From: an uncultured Cuneatibacter sp.
GTDB taxonomy: Bacteria; Bacillota; Clostridia; Lachnospirales; Lachnospiraceae
Assembly: GCA_934234215.1 (NCBI GenBank)
Contig: CAKQHB010000012.1
Span: 1 to 64,000, forward strand
Direction of reading: 5' to 3'
DNA length: 64,000 nt
Position 1 is the first letter of the stretch. Each line of letters begins with the position of its first letter. Shown here in pieces: positions 28,526 to 36,639 of this stretch. The position numbers and the translations under genes were made by a program. The notes beneath the pieces were generated by a model that was given only the letters and a program-made list of their open reading frames with translations, was not told where the DNA came from and searched no databases.

Positions 28526-28548
28526 AAAACAGTAATGATTACTGTTTT
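28526..28548. promoter_or_regulatory. Operator-like perfect palindrome before rubrerythrin
   Basis: Arms AAAACAGTAA and TTACTGTTTT separated by TGA, placed over the expected transcription start. PerR boxes are AT-rich palindromes of similar size (TTATAATNATTATAA in Bacillus); this one has the same 7-1-7 geometry in its core (AGTAATGATTACT) but different bases. Binding by the adjacent Fur-family protein is inferred. Confidence 0.65.
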
Positions 28549-28647
28549 TAAAGCAGTGATCCACAGAAACTGAACCCTTAAATCTCTGAATAGTTTCACA
28601 GTAACTGTTCAGACTTATATTACACAAAAAGTAAAGGAGAAACAAAA

Positions 28648-29193
28648 ATGGCAAAGTATGTATGTTCTGTATGTGGTTATGTTTACGAAGGCGATTCCGC
28701 TCCTGAGAAATGTCCTCAGTGCGGCGTAGGTCCCGATAAGTTCGTAAAGCAGGAAGGTGAGAAGAGCTGGGCTGCCGAGCACGTAGTAGGCGTTGCACAG
28801 GGCGCAAGCGAAGATATCATGGCTGATCTGAGAGCAAACTTCCAGGGTGAGTGTACCGAAGTTGGTATGTATCTGGCTATGGCTCGTGTTGCTCACAGAG
28901 AAGGTTATCCGGAGATCGGTCTGTACTGGGAGAAGGCTGCATACGAAGAGGCTGAGCACGCTGCAAAGTTTGCAGAGCTGCTGGGTGAGGTTGTAACCGA
29001 TTCCACCAAGAAGAATCTGGAGATGAGAGTTGAAGCTGAGAACGGCGCTACCGCTGGTAAGTTCGACCTGGCAAAGAGAGCAAAGGCTGCAAACCTCGAC
29101 GCAATTCATGACACCGTGCATGAGATGGCAAGAGACGAGGCTCGTCACGGAAGAGCATTCGAAGGTCTGCTGAAGAGATACTTTGGTGAGTAA
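28648..29193 (+). CDS. Reverse rubrerythrin (peroxide reductase)
   Basis: 181 residues with the rubredoxin domain first ([10 protein letters not shown]...CPQCG, iron ligands Cys6, Cys9, Cys22, Cys25) and the diiron four-helix domain second, with EAEH and EARH iron-binding motifs. This reversed order defines the clostridial reverse rubrerythrins, which reduce hydrogen peroxide and oxygen at the expense of NADH in obligate anaerobes. The codons used are strongly biased, as for highly expressed genes. Single-gene unit behind a promoter with an operator-like palindrome. Confidence 0.95.
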   Translation: MAKYVCSVCGYVYEGDSAPEKCPQCGVGPDKFVKQEGEKSWAAEHVVGVAQGASEDIMADLRANFQGECTEVGMYLAMARVAHREGYPEIGLYWEKAAYEEAEHAAKFAELLGEVVTDSTKKNLEMRVEAENGATAGKFDLAKRAKAANLDAIHDTVHEMARDEARHGRAFEGLLKRYFGE

Positions 29194-29210
29194 TTCACAG
29201 TAGAAGCAAA

Positions 29211-29290
29211 ACAATAGAATGCACGCTTCGCGAACATTCTATTGTCGTGCATAGTTAAGGGGAAGCGAAATCAAATCGCTTCCCCTTTTT
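29211..29290 (+). terminator. Tandem hairpins terminating the rubrerythrin transcript
   Basis: First hairpin ACAATAGAATG/CATTCTATTGT (29211-29245), then a strong 12-bp stem AAGGGGAAGCGA/TCGCTTCCCCTT (29257-29287) followed by TTTTTAT. The second is a standard intrinsic terminator; the first resembles the AGAAT...ATTCT hairpins of repeat family 1. Confidence 0.85.
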
Positions 29291-29349
29291 ATATAATCCT
29301 TGTATTTTAAATTACAACAATAGCCGTTCATTTCGAACAACACATTTAT

Positions 29350-29455
29350 AGATGAAAGAGATTATTTGGCAGGCGTCGCGGCTCCTGCATCTCTTTTAAC
29401 CCATAGGGTGCGTGGTTGCAACGAAATTTACCACCTCAAATAATCTCTTCACCAT
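29350..29455. other. Cloverleaf-like structured palindrome, possible non-coding RNA
   Basis: A 13-bp perfect inverted repeat (AAGAGATTATTTG, 29356-29368, and its complement at 29437-29449) encloses three small hairpins: GCAGG/CCTGC (29369-29388), ACCC-ATA-GGGT (29399-29409) and GTGGT/ACCAC (29412-29434). The left arm can also pair with ATCTCTTT at 29389-29396, so two mutually exclusive folds exist. It lies between the rubrerythrin terminator and the 3' end of the PBECR-like gene in AT-rich sequence. No reading frame, no tRNA features (no T-loop GTTCRANTC, stem too long). Known RNA family not recognised. Confidence 0.55.
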
Positions 29456-29476
29456 CTTATGTATATTATAACGCCA

Positions 29477-29914
29477 TTATGCCTTTTTGTAAATAATCTC
29501 CTTGTTCCGCAAGTAGTTATTCAATCTTTTCTCCGTTATTTTCCAACTGGTAATTACCGAATTTTTATAATTTGTATCATCCTCAGAAGTTATAATTTTA
29601 AGAACCAGAAGAGAACATTCTTCCTCATTCAAGATCTTTTTCACAACTAAGCCAGTATTTGGACGCCTATCCCTAAAAATATAATCCGGGTCTTTTAATA
29701 TTTCTCTTACATAATGTAACGTGTCTATGTATGCTTCCGGATGTCTTTCACGAATATGTGCCATTTGTTCTTCTGTGATAATCACCTCATCCGTTACAGA
29801 GTCAGAGGAAATGCACCCATATATATTCCAATCCAGTCTTCCAAGGTTATAAATCACAGCTTCTTTTCTTCTATCGATAATGTCATCTCCCCTACGAACC
29901 TGATTCCGCTTCAT
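29477..29914 (-). CDS. PBECR-like nuclease-fold protein (putative toxin domain)
   Basis: 145 residues. The pattern EQMAHIRERHPEAY, then ILKDPDYIFRD, NTGLVVKKI, LLVLKIIT and a terminal YKNSVITSWKI...KEIIYKK resembles the phage-derived Barnase-EndoU-ColicinE5/RelE (PBECR) domains, which occur as toxin or phage-associated RNases. Conserved His in the H-x3-HP segment could be catalytic; this is inference from resemblance. The gene is more AT-rich than its neighbours, stands alone with no obvious antitoxin gene, and its ribosome binding site is poor. Probably horizontally acquired. Confidence 0.6.
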   Translation of the reverse strand: MKRNQVRRGDDIIDRRKEAVIYNLGRLDWNIYGCISSDSVTDEVIITEEQMAHIRERHPEAYIDTLHYVREILKDPDYIFRDRRPNTGLVVKKILNEEECSLLVLKIITSEDDTNYKNSVITSWKITEKRLNNYLRNKEIIYKKA

Positions 29915-29961
29915 ACCAGCTCGTCTTTCTGCCTATAACTTTTCCAATTTATGGTGAAAAC

Positions 29962-29989
29962 AGTATAACATACAGAATAAAGAAATCAA
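29962..29989 (-). promoter_or_regulatory. Promoter of the PBECR-like gene
   Basis: Minus-strand TTGATT (29984-29989), 16-base spacer, TATACT (29962-29967). Confidence 0.5.
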
Positions 29990-30030
29990 TATAAATTTAC
30001 CATTTTATATTTTTTTAAGAAAGATACATA

Positions 30031-30089
30031 CAAAAAGCCAGTGCCTTGAGATTTTTGAAGGATTCCCTCATTTCCTCACAGCACTGGCT
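30031..30089 (-). terminator. Terminator of ileS-glgP
   Basis: Minus strand: AGCCAGTGC pairs with GCACTGGCT across a roughly 36-base loop and is followed by TTTTTG. It is 27 bases after the glgP stop. The long loop makes it atypical but the 9-bp stem is perfect. Confidence 0.65.
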
Positions 30090-30115
30090 CTCTGTTTATT
30101 TTACTTTTGATTCCA

Positions 30116-32584
30116 TTACAGCTCTACGGTCATTTTATCCAGCTTCCAGATATCATCCACGTATTCCTGGATGGTACGGTCGGAACTGAACTTGCCGGAG
30201 TTTGCAACATTCAGGATTGCTGCCTTTGCCCAACGCTTTTCGTCGCGGTAGAACTCTTCCATCTTCATCTGTGCTTCGTGGTATGCACGGAAGTCTTTCA
30301 AAATGAAGTAAGTGTCTGCGCGATCGCTGGAATAGGTGTTCAGCAGCGAATTATAGATGTCGCGGAACATTTCCGGATCGTTCGGTGCATAGTAGCCGTT
30401 GATGAGCTGCATCAGCACGCGACGGATCTCCATGTCATTGTTGAAGATCTCCATCGGATCGTAGCCGCCGTTCTTCTCGTAGTTGATGACTTCGTCACTG
30501 CTCATACCGAAGATGACTGCATTTTCTGCGCCAACTTCTTCTACGATCTCGACGTTTGCACCGTCCATTGTGCCGAGGGTCACTGCACCGTTCAGCATGA
30601 ACTTCATGTTACCGGTACCGGATGCCTCTTTACTTGCAGTGGAGATCTGCTCGCTGACATCAGCAGCGGCAAAGATCAGCTCTGCGTTGGAAACGCGGTA
30701 GTTCTCGATGAAAACAACCTTGATCTTGCCATTGATGGACTTATCGTTGTTGATTACATCTGCAACTGCGTTGATCAGCTTGATGGTCAGCTTTGCACGG
30801 CGATAACCGGCTGCAGCCTTTGCGCCAAAGATAAAGGTACGAGGATAGAAGTCCATCGTAGGATTATCCTTCAGCTGATTGTACAGGAACATAACATGCA
30901 GAATGTTCATCAGCTGTCTCTTATACTCATGCAGACGCTTTACCTGTACATCAAAGATAGAGCGGGGATCTACATCGACACCGTTGTGCTCCTTGATGTA
31001 AGCAGCCAGACGCAGCTTGTTCTGATACTTGATATTCATGAACTCATGCTGAGCCTTCTCATCATCTGCATAAATCTCCAGCTCTTTCAGGCGAGGCAGG
31101 TCTGTTACCCACTCCTTGCCTACATGCTCGGTTACCCAATCTGCTAACAGCGGGTTTGCGTGTAGCAGGAAACGTCTCTGAGTGATACCGTTTGTCTTGT
31201 TGTTGAACTTCTCCGGCATCATCTCATAGAAATCATGCAGCTGCTCGTTCTTCAGGATCTCGGTATGCAGGCGCGCTACACCATTGACGGAGAAGCTGCC
31301 TACGATTGCCAGATGAGCCATCTTGACCTGACCATCGTATACGATTGCCATCTTTGCAACCTTATCCTGATTGCCCGGATACTTTGTCTGGATCTCCATA
31401 ACAAAGCGGCGGTTGATTTCCTCAACGATCTGATAAATACGAGGCAGCAGACGGGAGAACAGCTCGATGGGCCACTTCTCCAGAGCCTCGGACATGATCG
31501 TGTGGTTCGTGTAAGCACAGCACTTTGTGGTGATATCCCATGCTTCGTTCCACTCCAGACCTTCCTCATCCATCAGGATACGCATCAGTTCTGCAACTGC
31601 TACGGTCGGATGGGTATCATTCATCTGGAATACAACCTTCTCATACAGCTTGCGGACATCGCCGTGCTTTTCCTTATACTTCTTCACCGCAGTCTGCACA
31701 CTTGCAGAGATGAAGAAATACTGCTGCTTCAGACGCAGCTCTTTACCGGCATAGTGGTTGTCGTTGGGGTACAGAACCTCTACGATGTTCTTTGCCAGAT
31801 TCTCCTGCTCGACAGCTCTCATATAATCGCCGCGGTCAAATGCATCCAGGTTGAAGGTGTTGATTGCCTCTGCATCCCAGATACGCAGGGTGTCGATGAC
31901 ATTGTTCTGATAACCGACGATCGGCAGATCATACGGTACCGCACGAACGGACTGATAACCCTCCTGAATAAACTGGTTGCGTCCGGTTGCCTCGTCATAC
32001 GCAACGCGCACATATCCGCCGAACTTGACTTCACAAGCCAGCTCTGCGCGGCGTACCTCGAAGGGGTTGCCGTCCTTTAACCAGTTATCCGGAACTTCTA
32101 CCTGATAGCCGTTCTCGATCTTCTGTGCGAACATACCGTACTTGTAACGGATACCGCAGCCATATGCGGAATATCCCAGTGTTGCCAGAGAATCGAGGAA
32201 GCAGGCAGCCAGACGACCAAGGCCGCCGTTTCCAAGCGCTGCATCCGGTTCCTGATCTTCGATCACGTTCAGATCAAATCCCAGCTCATCCAGAGCTTCG
32301 CGGATCTCTTTGTTGATGCCCAGATTGATGATGCTGTTGCCCAGTGCACGGCCCATCAAAAATTCCATGGACAGATAGTAAACCCGCTTCGGATCTGCCT
32401 TGTCAAATTCCTTTCTGGTTGCGATCCACTGGTCAATGATTTCATCCTTAACTGCATAGGCAACTGCCTGGAAGACTTCCTGAGTCGTTGCCTCGTCAAG
32501 TGTCTTCCGGTACAGTGTTTTTACGTTTTCTACTACTTCTTTTTTGAACTCTTCTTTGTTGAATTCCAGTTTGCGATCACTCAT
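30116..32584 (-). CDS. glgP: Glycogen/starch/alpha-glucan phosphorylase
   Basis: Cleaves glycogen or maltodextrins with phosphate to glucose 1-phosphate. The 822-residue, full-length protein has the family segments YYLSMEFLMGRALGNSIINL, AALGNGGLGRLAACFLDSLA, and the pyridoxal-phosphate lysine in SGTGNMKFMLNGAVTLGTMD (Lys near 658). It starts 28 bases after ileS and probably shares its transcript, so expression could be linked to the isoleucine T-box. Confidence 0.97.
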   Translation of the reverse strand: MSDRKLEFNKEEFKKEVVENVKTLYRKTLDEATTQEVFQAVAYAVKDEIIDQWIATRKEFDKADPKRVYYLSMEFLMGRALGNSIINLGINKEIREALDELGFDLNVIEDQEPDAALGNGGLGRLAACFLDSLATLGYSAYGCGIRYKYGMFAQKIENGYQVEVPDNWLKDGNPFEVRRAELACEVKFGGYVRVAYDEATGRNQFIQEGYQSVRAVPYDLPIVGYQNNVIDTLRIWDAEAINTFNLDAFDRGDYMRAVEQENLAKNIVEVLYPNDNHYAGKELRLKQQYFFISASVQTAVKKYKEKHGDVRKLYEKVVFQMNDTHPTVAVAELMRILMDEEGLEWNEAWDITTKCCAYTNHTIMSEALEKWPIELFSRLLPRIYQIVEEINRRFVMEIQTKYPGNQDKVAKMAIVYDGQVKMAHLAIVGSFSVNGVARLHTEILKNEQLHDFYEMMPEKFNNKTNGITQRRFLLHANPLLADWVTEHVGKEWVTDLPRLKELEIYADDEKAQHEFMNIKYQNKLRLAAYIKEHNGVDVDPRSIFDVQVKRLHEYKRQLMNILHVMFLYNQLKDNPTMDFYPRTFIFGAKAAAGYRRAKLTIKLINAVADVINNDKSINGKIKVVFIENYRVSNAELIFAAADVSEQISTASKEASGTGNMKFMLNGAVTLGTMDGANVEIVEEVGAENAVIFGMSSDEVINYEKNGGYDPMEIFNNDMEIRRVLMQLINGYYAPNDPEMFRDIYNSLLNTYSSDRADTYFILKDFRAYHEAQMKMEEFYRDEKRWAKAAILNVANSGKFSSDRTIQEYVDDIWKLDKMTVEL

Positions 32585-32612
32585 GTGACACTCTCCCTTT
32601 CCGATACGCCAA

Positions 32613-35600
32613 TCAGCGCTCTACACCAAGTGTTACAGTCTCGCCGTTGATGTCCCATTCTTTGCTGTATCCACCCTGACCGGAGACAATGTCATCCGCC
32701 AGAACGTCCGACTGAATTTCTTTTCCATATTTTGCAAAGATCTCTTCCAGCTTTTCGTTGCCGGCATGATATACCCGAATGTGATCGGTTACTTCAAAAC
32801 CAGCTTCCTTACGCATGGTCTGGATCTTACTGATGATCTCGCGGACAAAACCTTCCTCGATCAGCTCCGGGGTCAGATTTGCATCCAGAACAACGGTCAC
32901 ATCGCCGTTATTTTCGGATACATAGCCTTCCATCTGAGTCATATCGATCAGCAGATCTTCCTCGGTCAGAACAACCTCGGTATCGGCTACCTGCAGGGTG
33001 ATCTGTCCCTTTTCTTTTAATTCATCCATCGCTGCGTTGCCGTCCAGTCCCGTCAGAGCAACCTTGATCTGTCCAAGGAGCTTGCCGTACTTCGGTCCAA
33101 CGGTACGCATCTGCGGCTTGAAGGTGTAGGTCGTGAAGTCACGCACGTCCTCGGTGAAGGTCAGCTTCTTGACATTCAGCTCTTCCTCTACGATCTCAGT
33201 AAAGAACTCCGGCAGTGTGTGCGGTGCCTTTACAAACATCTGCGCCAGCGGCTGACGGTTCTTCAGGGATGCGTTATTTCTTGCAGCACGACCCATAACA
33301 ACGATCTTCAGAACTTCGTCCATGTTTGCTTCCAGATCCTTGTCGATCCATGCCTCATTTGCTTCCGGATATCTGCACAGATGTACGCTCTCCGGAGCGG
33401 ATGCATCGAGGTTCTTCACCAGATTCAGGTAGATCTCCTCGGACATAAACGGAATCATCGGAGCTGCCAGCTTGCAAACAGTTACAAGAGCGGTGTACAG
33501 AGTCATGTAAGCGTTGATCTTATCCTGCTCCATGCCCTTCGCCCAGAAACGCTCTCTGCTGCGGCGAACATACCAGTTACTCAGATCATCTACGAAATCC
33601 TGCAGTGCACGAGCGGTCTCGGTGACACGGTACTCAGACAGGTTCTTGTCACAGGTCTTGATCAGGCTGTTCAGCTTAGACAGCAGCCACTTGTCCATAA
33701 CGGACAGTTTGTCATATTCTAACGCATGCTTGGTTGCGTCAAATTCATCAATATTCGCATACAGTACAAAAAATGCATACGTGTTCCACAAAGTACCGAG
33801 GAACTTTCTCTGACCTTCGCTTACAGCACGATCGGAGAAACGGTTCGGCAGCCAGGGTGCGGAATTGCTGTAGAAATACCAGCGGATGGAATCTGCGCCG
33901 TGCTGGGACAGTGCTTCCATCGGATCTACGGCATTGCCCTTACTCTTACTCATCTTCTGACCGTTCTCATCCTGTACATGACCCATAACAAGGACGTTGC
34001 GGTACGGTGCACAGTTGAACAGCAGTGTGGAAATTGCCATCAGAGAGTAGAACCAACCTCTTGTCTGGTCAACACCTTCACTGATAAAGTCTGCCGGGAA
34101 ATGCTTCTTGAAGTATTCCTGATTTTCAAAAGGATAGTGATACTGTGCGAAAGGCATTGCACCGGAATCGAACCAGCAGTCGATAACGTCCGGAACACGC
34201 TTCATGAGCTTGCCGCACTTCGGACAGGTCACATGCACACCATCGATGAAGGGACGATGCAGCTCGATGTTCTCCGGGCAATCCGGGGACTTCTGTTTCA
34301 GTTCCTCAATGCTTCCGATGGACTCGGTATGACCGCACTCACACTCCCAGATATTCAGAGGAGTACCCCAGTAACGGCTTCTGGAAACGCCCCAGTCCTG
34401 AATGTTCTTCAGCCAGTCGCCAAAACGTCCGGAACCGATGCTCTCCGGCATCCAGTTTACTGTGTTGTTATTGCGGATCAGATCGTCCTTCACTGCGGTC
34501 ATCTTGATGAACCAGGACTCTCTCGCATAGTAGATCAGAGGAGTATCACATCTCCAGCAGAACGGATAGCTGTGCTCAAACTTCGGAGCGTCAAACAGCA
34601 GACCTTCTGCATCCAGCGCCTTCAGGACTTCTGGATCAGCAGCCTTTACAAACATGCCATCCCACGGAGTTCCTCCGCACATCTCACCCTTAGCATCTAC
34701 CATCTGTACTAACGGCAGGTCATACTTACGACCTACGTTTGCATCGTCCTCACCAAATGCAGGAGCGATGTGTACGATACCGGTACCATCGGTCAGGGTT
34801 ACATAGCTGTCACATACTACGTAGTATGCTTTCTTGTTCGGCTTTGCATAAGGGAACAGCGGAACGTACTCCCTGTACTCCAGATCCTTACCAACATAAG
34901 TCTCCAGAACGGTAAACTCTTCTTTCAGAACGGAGGTCAGAGCCTCTGCCAGAATATACTTCTCACCATTTGCAGACTGTACCTTTACATAGGTCTCATC
35001 CGGGTTTACACACAGTGCAACGTTGGAAGGCAGTGTCCAGGGAGTTGTGGTCCATGCTAAGAAGTAGGTGTTCTCCTCATCCTTTACATGGAACTTTGCA
35101 ACTGCGGAACGCTCCTTCACATCCTTGTAGCCCTGTGCTACTTCGTGGCTCGCCAGAGGGGTGCCACAGCGAGGGCAATACGGTACGATCTTGAAGCCCT
35201 TGTATAACAGACCCTTATCCCAGATCTGCTTTAATGCCCACCATTCGGACTCAATGAAGGTGTTTTCATAGGTAACATACGGATGATCCATATCTGCCCA
35301 GAAGCCAACGACTCTGGAGAAATCCTCCCACAGTCCCTTGTACTTCCAGACACTCTCCTTACACTGTCCGATGAAAGGCTCTACGCCATACTCTTCGATC
35401 TGCTCTTTGCCATCCAAACCGAGCTTTTTTTCTACTTCCAGCTCTACCGGCAGTCCGTGGGTATCCCAACCAGCCTTACGAGGAACCTGATAGCCCTTCA
35501 TCGTGCGGAAACGCGGGATCATATCCTTTACCGCACGGGTAAATACATGACCGATGTGGGGCTTACCATTTGCAGTAGGCGGTCCGTCATAGAACATATA

Positions 35601-35720
35601 AGTCGGATCTCCTTCCCGCTCTTCCACACTCTTGCGGAATACATCATGGTCTTCCCAGTACTTTGCAATCGCTTTTTCGTCTTCTACAAAATTACGATTT
35701 GTTGAAACTTTGTTATACAT
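32613..35720 (-). CDS. ileS: Isoleucyl-tRNA synthetase
   Basis: Class I synthetase charging tRNA-Ile, 1035 residues. The HIGH motif is in PPTANGKPHIGHVF (about residues 47-60) and KMSKSKGN is near residue 590; the editing domain contains GTGIVHIAPAFGEDD. The long C-terminal anticodon-binding region without an evident zinc knuckle corresponds to the eukaryotic-like (type 2, mupirocin-insensitive) form common in Clostridia. Controlled by the T-box leader directly upstream. Confidence 0.97.
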   Translation of the reverse strand: MYNKVSTNRNFVEDEKAIAKYWEDHDVFRKSVEEREGDPTYMFYDGPPTANGKPHIGHVFTRAVKDMIPRFRTMKGYQVPRKAGWDTHGLPVELEVEKKLGLDGKEQIEEYGVEPFIGQCKESVWKYKGLWEDFSRVVGFWADMDHPYVTYENTFIESEWWALKQIWDKGLLYKGFKIVPYCPRCGTPLASHEVAQGYKDVKERSAVAKFHVKDEENTYFLAWTTTPWTLPSNVALCVNPDETYVKVQSANGEKYILAEALTSVLKEEFTVLETYVGKDLEYREYVPLFPYAKPNKKAYYVVCDSYVTLTDGTGIVHIAPAFGEDDANVGRKYDLPLVQMVDAKGEMCGGTPWDGMFVKAADPEVLKALDAEGLLFDAPKFEHSYPFCWRCDTPLIYYARESWFIKMTAVKDDLIRNNNTVNWMPESIGSGRFGDWLKNIQDWGVSRSRYWGTPLNIWECECGHTESIGSIEELKQKSPDCPENIELHRPFIDGVHVTCPKCGKLMKRVPDVIDCWFDSGAMPFAQYHYPFENQEYFKKHFPADFISEGVDQTRGWFYSLMAISTLLFNCAPYRNVLVMGHVQDENGQKMSKSKGNAVDPMEALSQHGADSIRWYFYSNSAPWLPNRFSDRAVSEGQRKFLGTLWNTYAFFVLYANIDEFDATKHALEYDKLSVMDKWLLSKLNSLIKTCDKNLSEYRVTETARALQDFVDDLSNWYVRRSRERFWAKGMEQDKINAYMTLYTALVTVCKLAAPMIPFMSEEIYLNLVKNLDASAPESVHLCRYPEANEAWIDKDLEANMDEVLKIVVMGRAARNNASLKNRQPLAQMFVKAPHTLPEFFTEIVEEELNVKKLTFTEDVRDFTTYTFKPQMRTVGPKYGKLLGQIKVALTGLDGNAAMDELKEKGQITLQVADTEVVLTEEDLLIDMTQMEGYVSENNGDVTVVLDANLTPELIEEGFVREIISKIQTMRKEAGFEVTDHIRVYHAGNEKLEEIFAKYGKEIQSDVLADDIVSGQGGYSKEWDINGETVTLGVER

Positions 35721-35794
35721 CGTCTCTTCCTTTCTGTCCTCCGTGCCACCGGAGGCGTGTTATTGGATGGTACAAAGCTGCAGTTCTTAGATAT

Positions 35795-36034
35795 AAAAAA
35801 AGAGTCCATCCCTGTAATAGGAACGAACTCAATAAAACCACCTCTTACAGCATACCATCATATGCGTTCCCGATAACGGCGGGATGCCGGCTCAGCCTAC
35901 ATATCGACCTGCTGCTCAGGAGTGATTTTCTGCTATCCGCTACTGGCTCCGGGCTATCACCATCCCCGGCTCGCTTTGGCACTTCACGAATACATACTGT
36001 CTCCATCAATGCATTTTACTATACATACTGTTTA
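35795..36034 (-). promoter_or_regulatory. T-box riboswitch, isoleucine (specifier ATC)
   Basis: Minus-strand leader of ileS with classical T-box parts in order: Stem I distal segment GCGAGCCGGGGATGGTG...AGCCCGG, specifier region AAAATCACTCCTGAG with the isoleucine codon ATC (35924-35926), Stem III, a T-box sequence AGAGGTGGTTTTAT (about 35836-35849, UGGU for the tRNA ACCA end), and a terminator with an 11-bp stem (35802-35830) followed by seven T (35795-35801). The T-box bulge is less canonical than GGGTGGTACCGCG. Uncharged tRNA-Ile would favour antitermination. Confidence 0.93.
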
Positions 36035-36063
36035 AGTATATCCACCTGCCGAAATGTTGTCAA
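36035..36063 (-). promoter_or_regulatory. Promoter of ileS-glgP
   Basis: Minus-strand TTGACA (36058-36063), 17-base spacer, TATACT (36035-36040), just upstream of the T-box leader. Confidence 0.85.
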
Positions 36064-36095
36064 TCCCGATTTCCTGCTATTTTTCACTTTTTCCC

Positions 36096-36612
36096 GCAAT
36101 TTCCTACACCTTTTTCGCTACAGTGGCGCAAAAACCAATCGCATTTGCAAAAGCAGTCGAACCGTACTTCAATCACCTGCGAGATTTCCTGCTGCGATGG
36201 TGCAGCTTTTTTCTCGTCATTCACGATAACTCGCCTTACGGCTCAGGCAGATCGTTCATGACGAAAGCTGCACCTACTCCGCTACGGAAATATCGCAATG
36301 TGATTTACAGCACGGTCCGACTGCTTTTCCTAATCGCTGCTGATTCGATAGCTCTATCGTGGCGCGATTTTTCGGGAAACAAGAAGAAACCGATAGATGC
36401 TGGCGCAAGCAGCAGGGCGAATTTTCGAGAAGCGAGGAAGAACGCTCATTGGCGATAGCATTGCGTGAATTTCCGTCACACATTTGAGCTGCGCTGCCAG
36501 ACGCAAACTGTTTGAATCGTAGATGAGTTTTTGCGTCTGGCAGAAAAAGCAGCAAAAAAGGTGTAGGAAATTACGCACGCTATCAAAATGAGCGTTCTTC
36601 CTGCTTCTGCAG
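36096..36612. repeat. Large nested palindromic non-coding block (repeat family 3)
   Basis: 517 bases without a credible gene. The ends are a 24-base inverted repeat with two mismatches (36096-36119 and 36551-36574, core GGTGTAGGAAATT). Inside, arm A (36149-36329) pairs AAAAGCAGTCG...GAGATTTCC with GGAAATATCGC...CGACTGCTTTT around a GGTGCAGCTTT/AAAGCTGCACC hairpin; arm B (36434-36604) pairs GAAGAACGCTCATT...AATTTCC with GGAAATTACGC...AATGAGCGTTCTTC around a CTGCCAGACGCAAA hairpin. It begins at the U-tract of the plsC terminator and shares TAGGAAATTGCG with repeat family 1. Function unknown. Confidence 0.75.
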
Positions 36613-36639
36613 AAAAAAGCCTGCCGCTTACTGCGGCAG
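36613..36639 (-). terminator. plsC terminator with the stop codon in its loop
   Basis: Minus strand: CTGCCGC, loop AGTAA, GCGGCAG, then C and six T. The TAA stop codon of plsC (36628-36630) is in the loop, so the stem uses the last codons of the gene. Confidence 0.8.

Noticed and set aside
29356..29449. Cloverleaf palindrome as a tRNA gene
   Set aside because: The closing stem is 13 bp instead of 7, no T-loop consensus, no anticodon-stem geometry, no CCA or discriminator context.
36274..36578. Short minus-strand frames in the palindromic block
   Set aside because: They follow the inverted repeats, overlap each other in different frames and have no ribosome binding sites.
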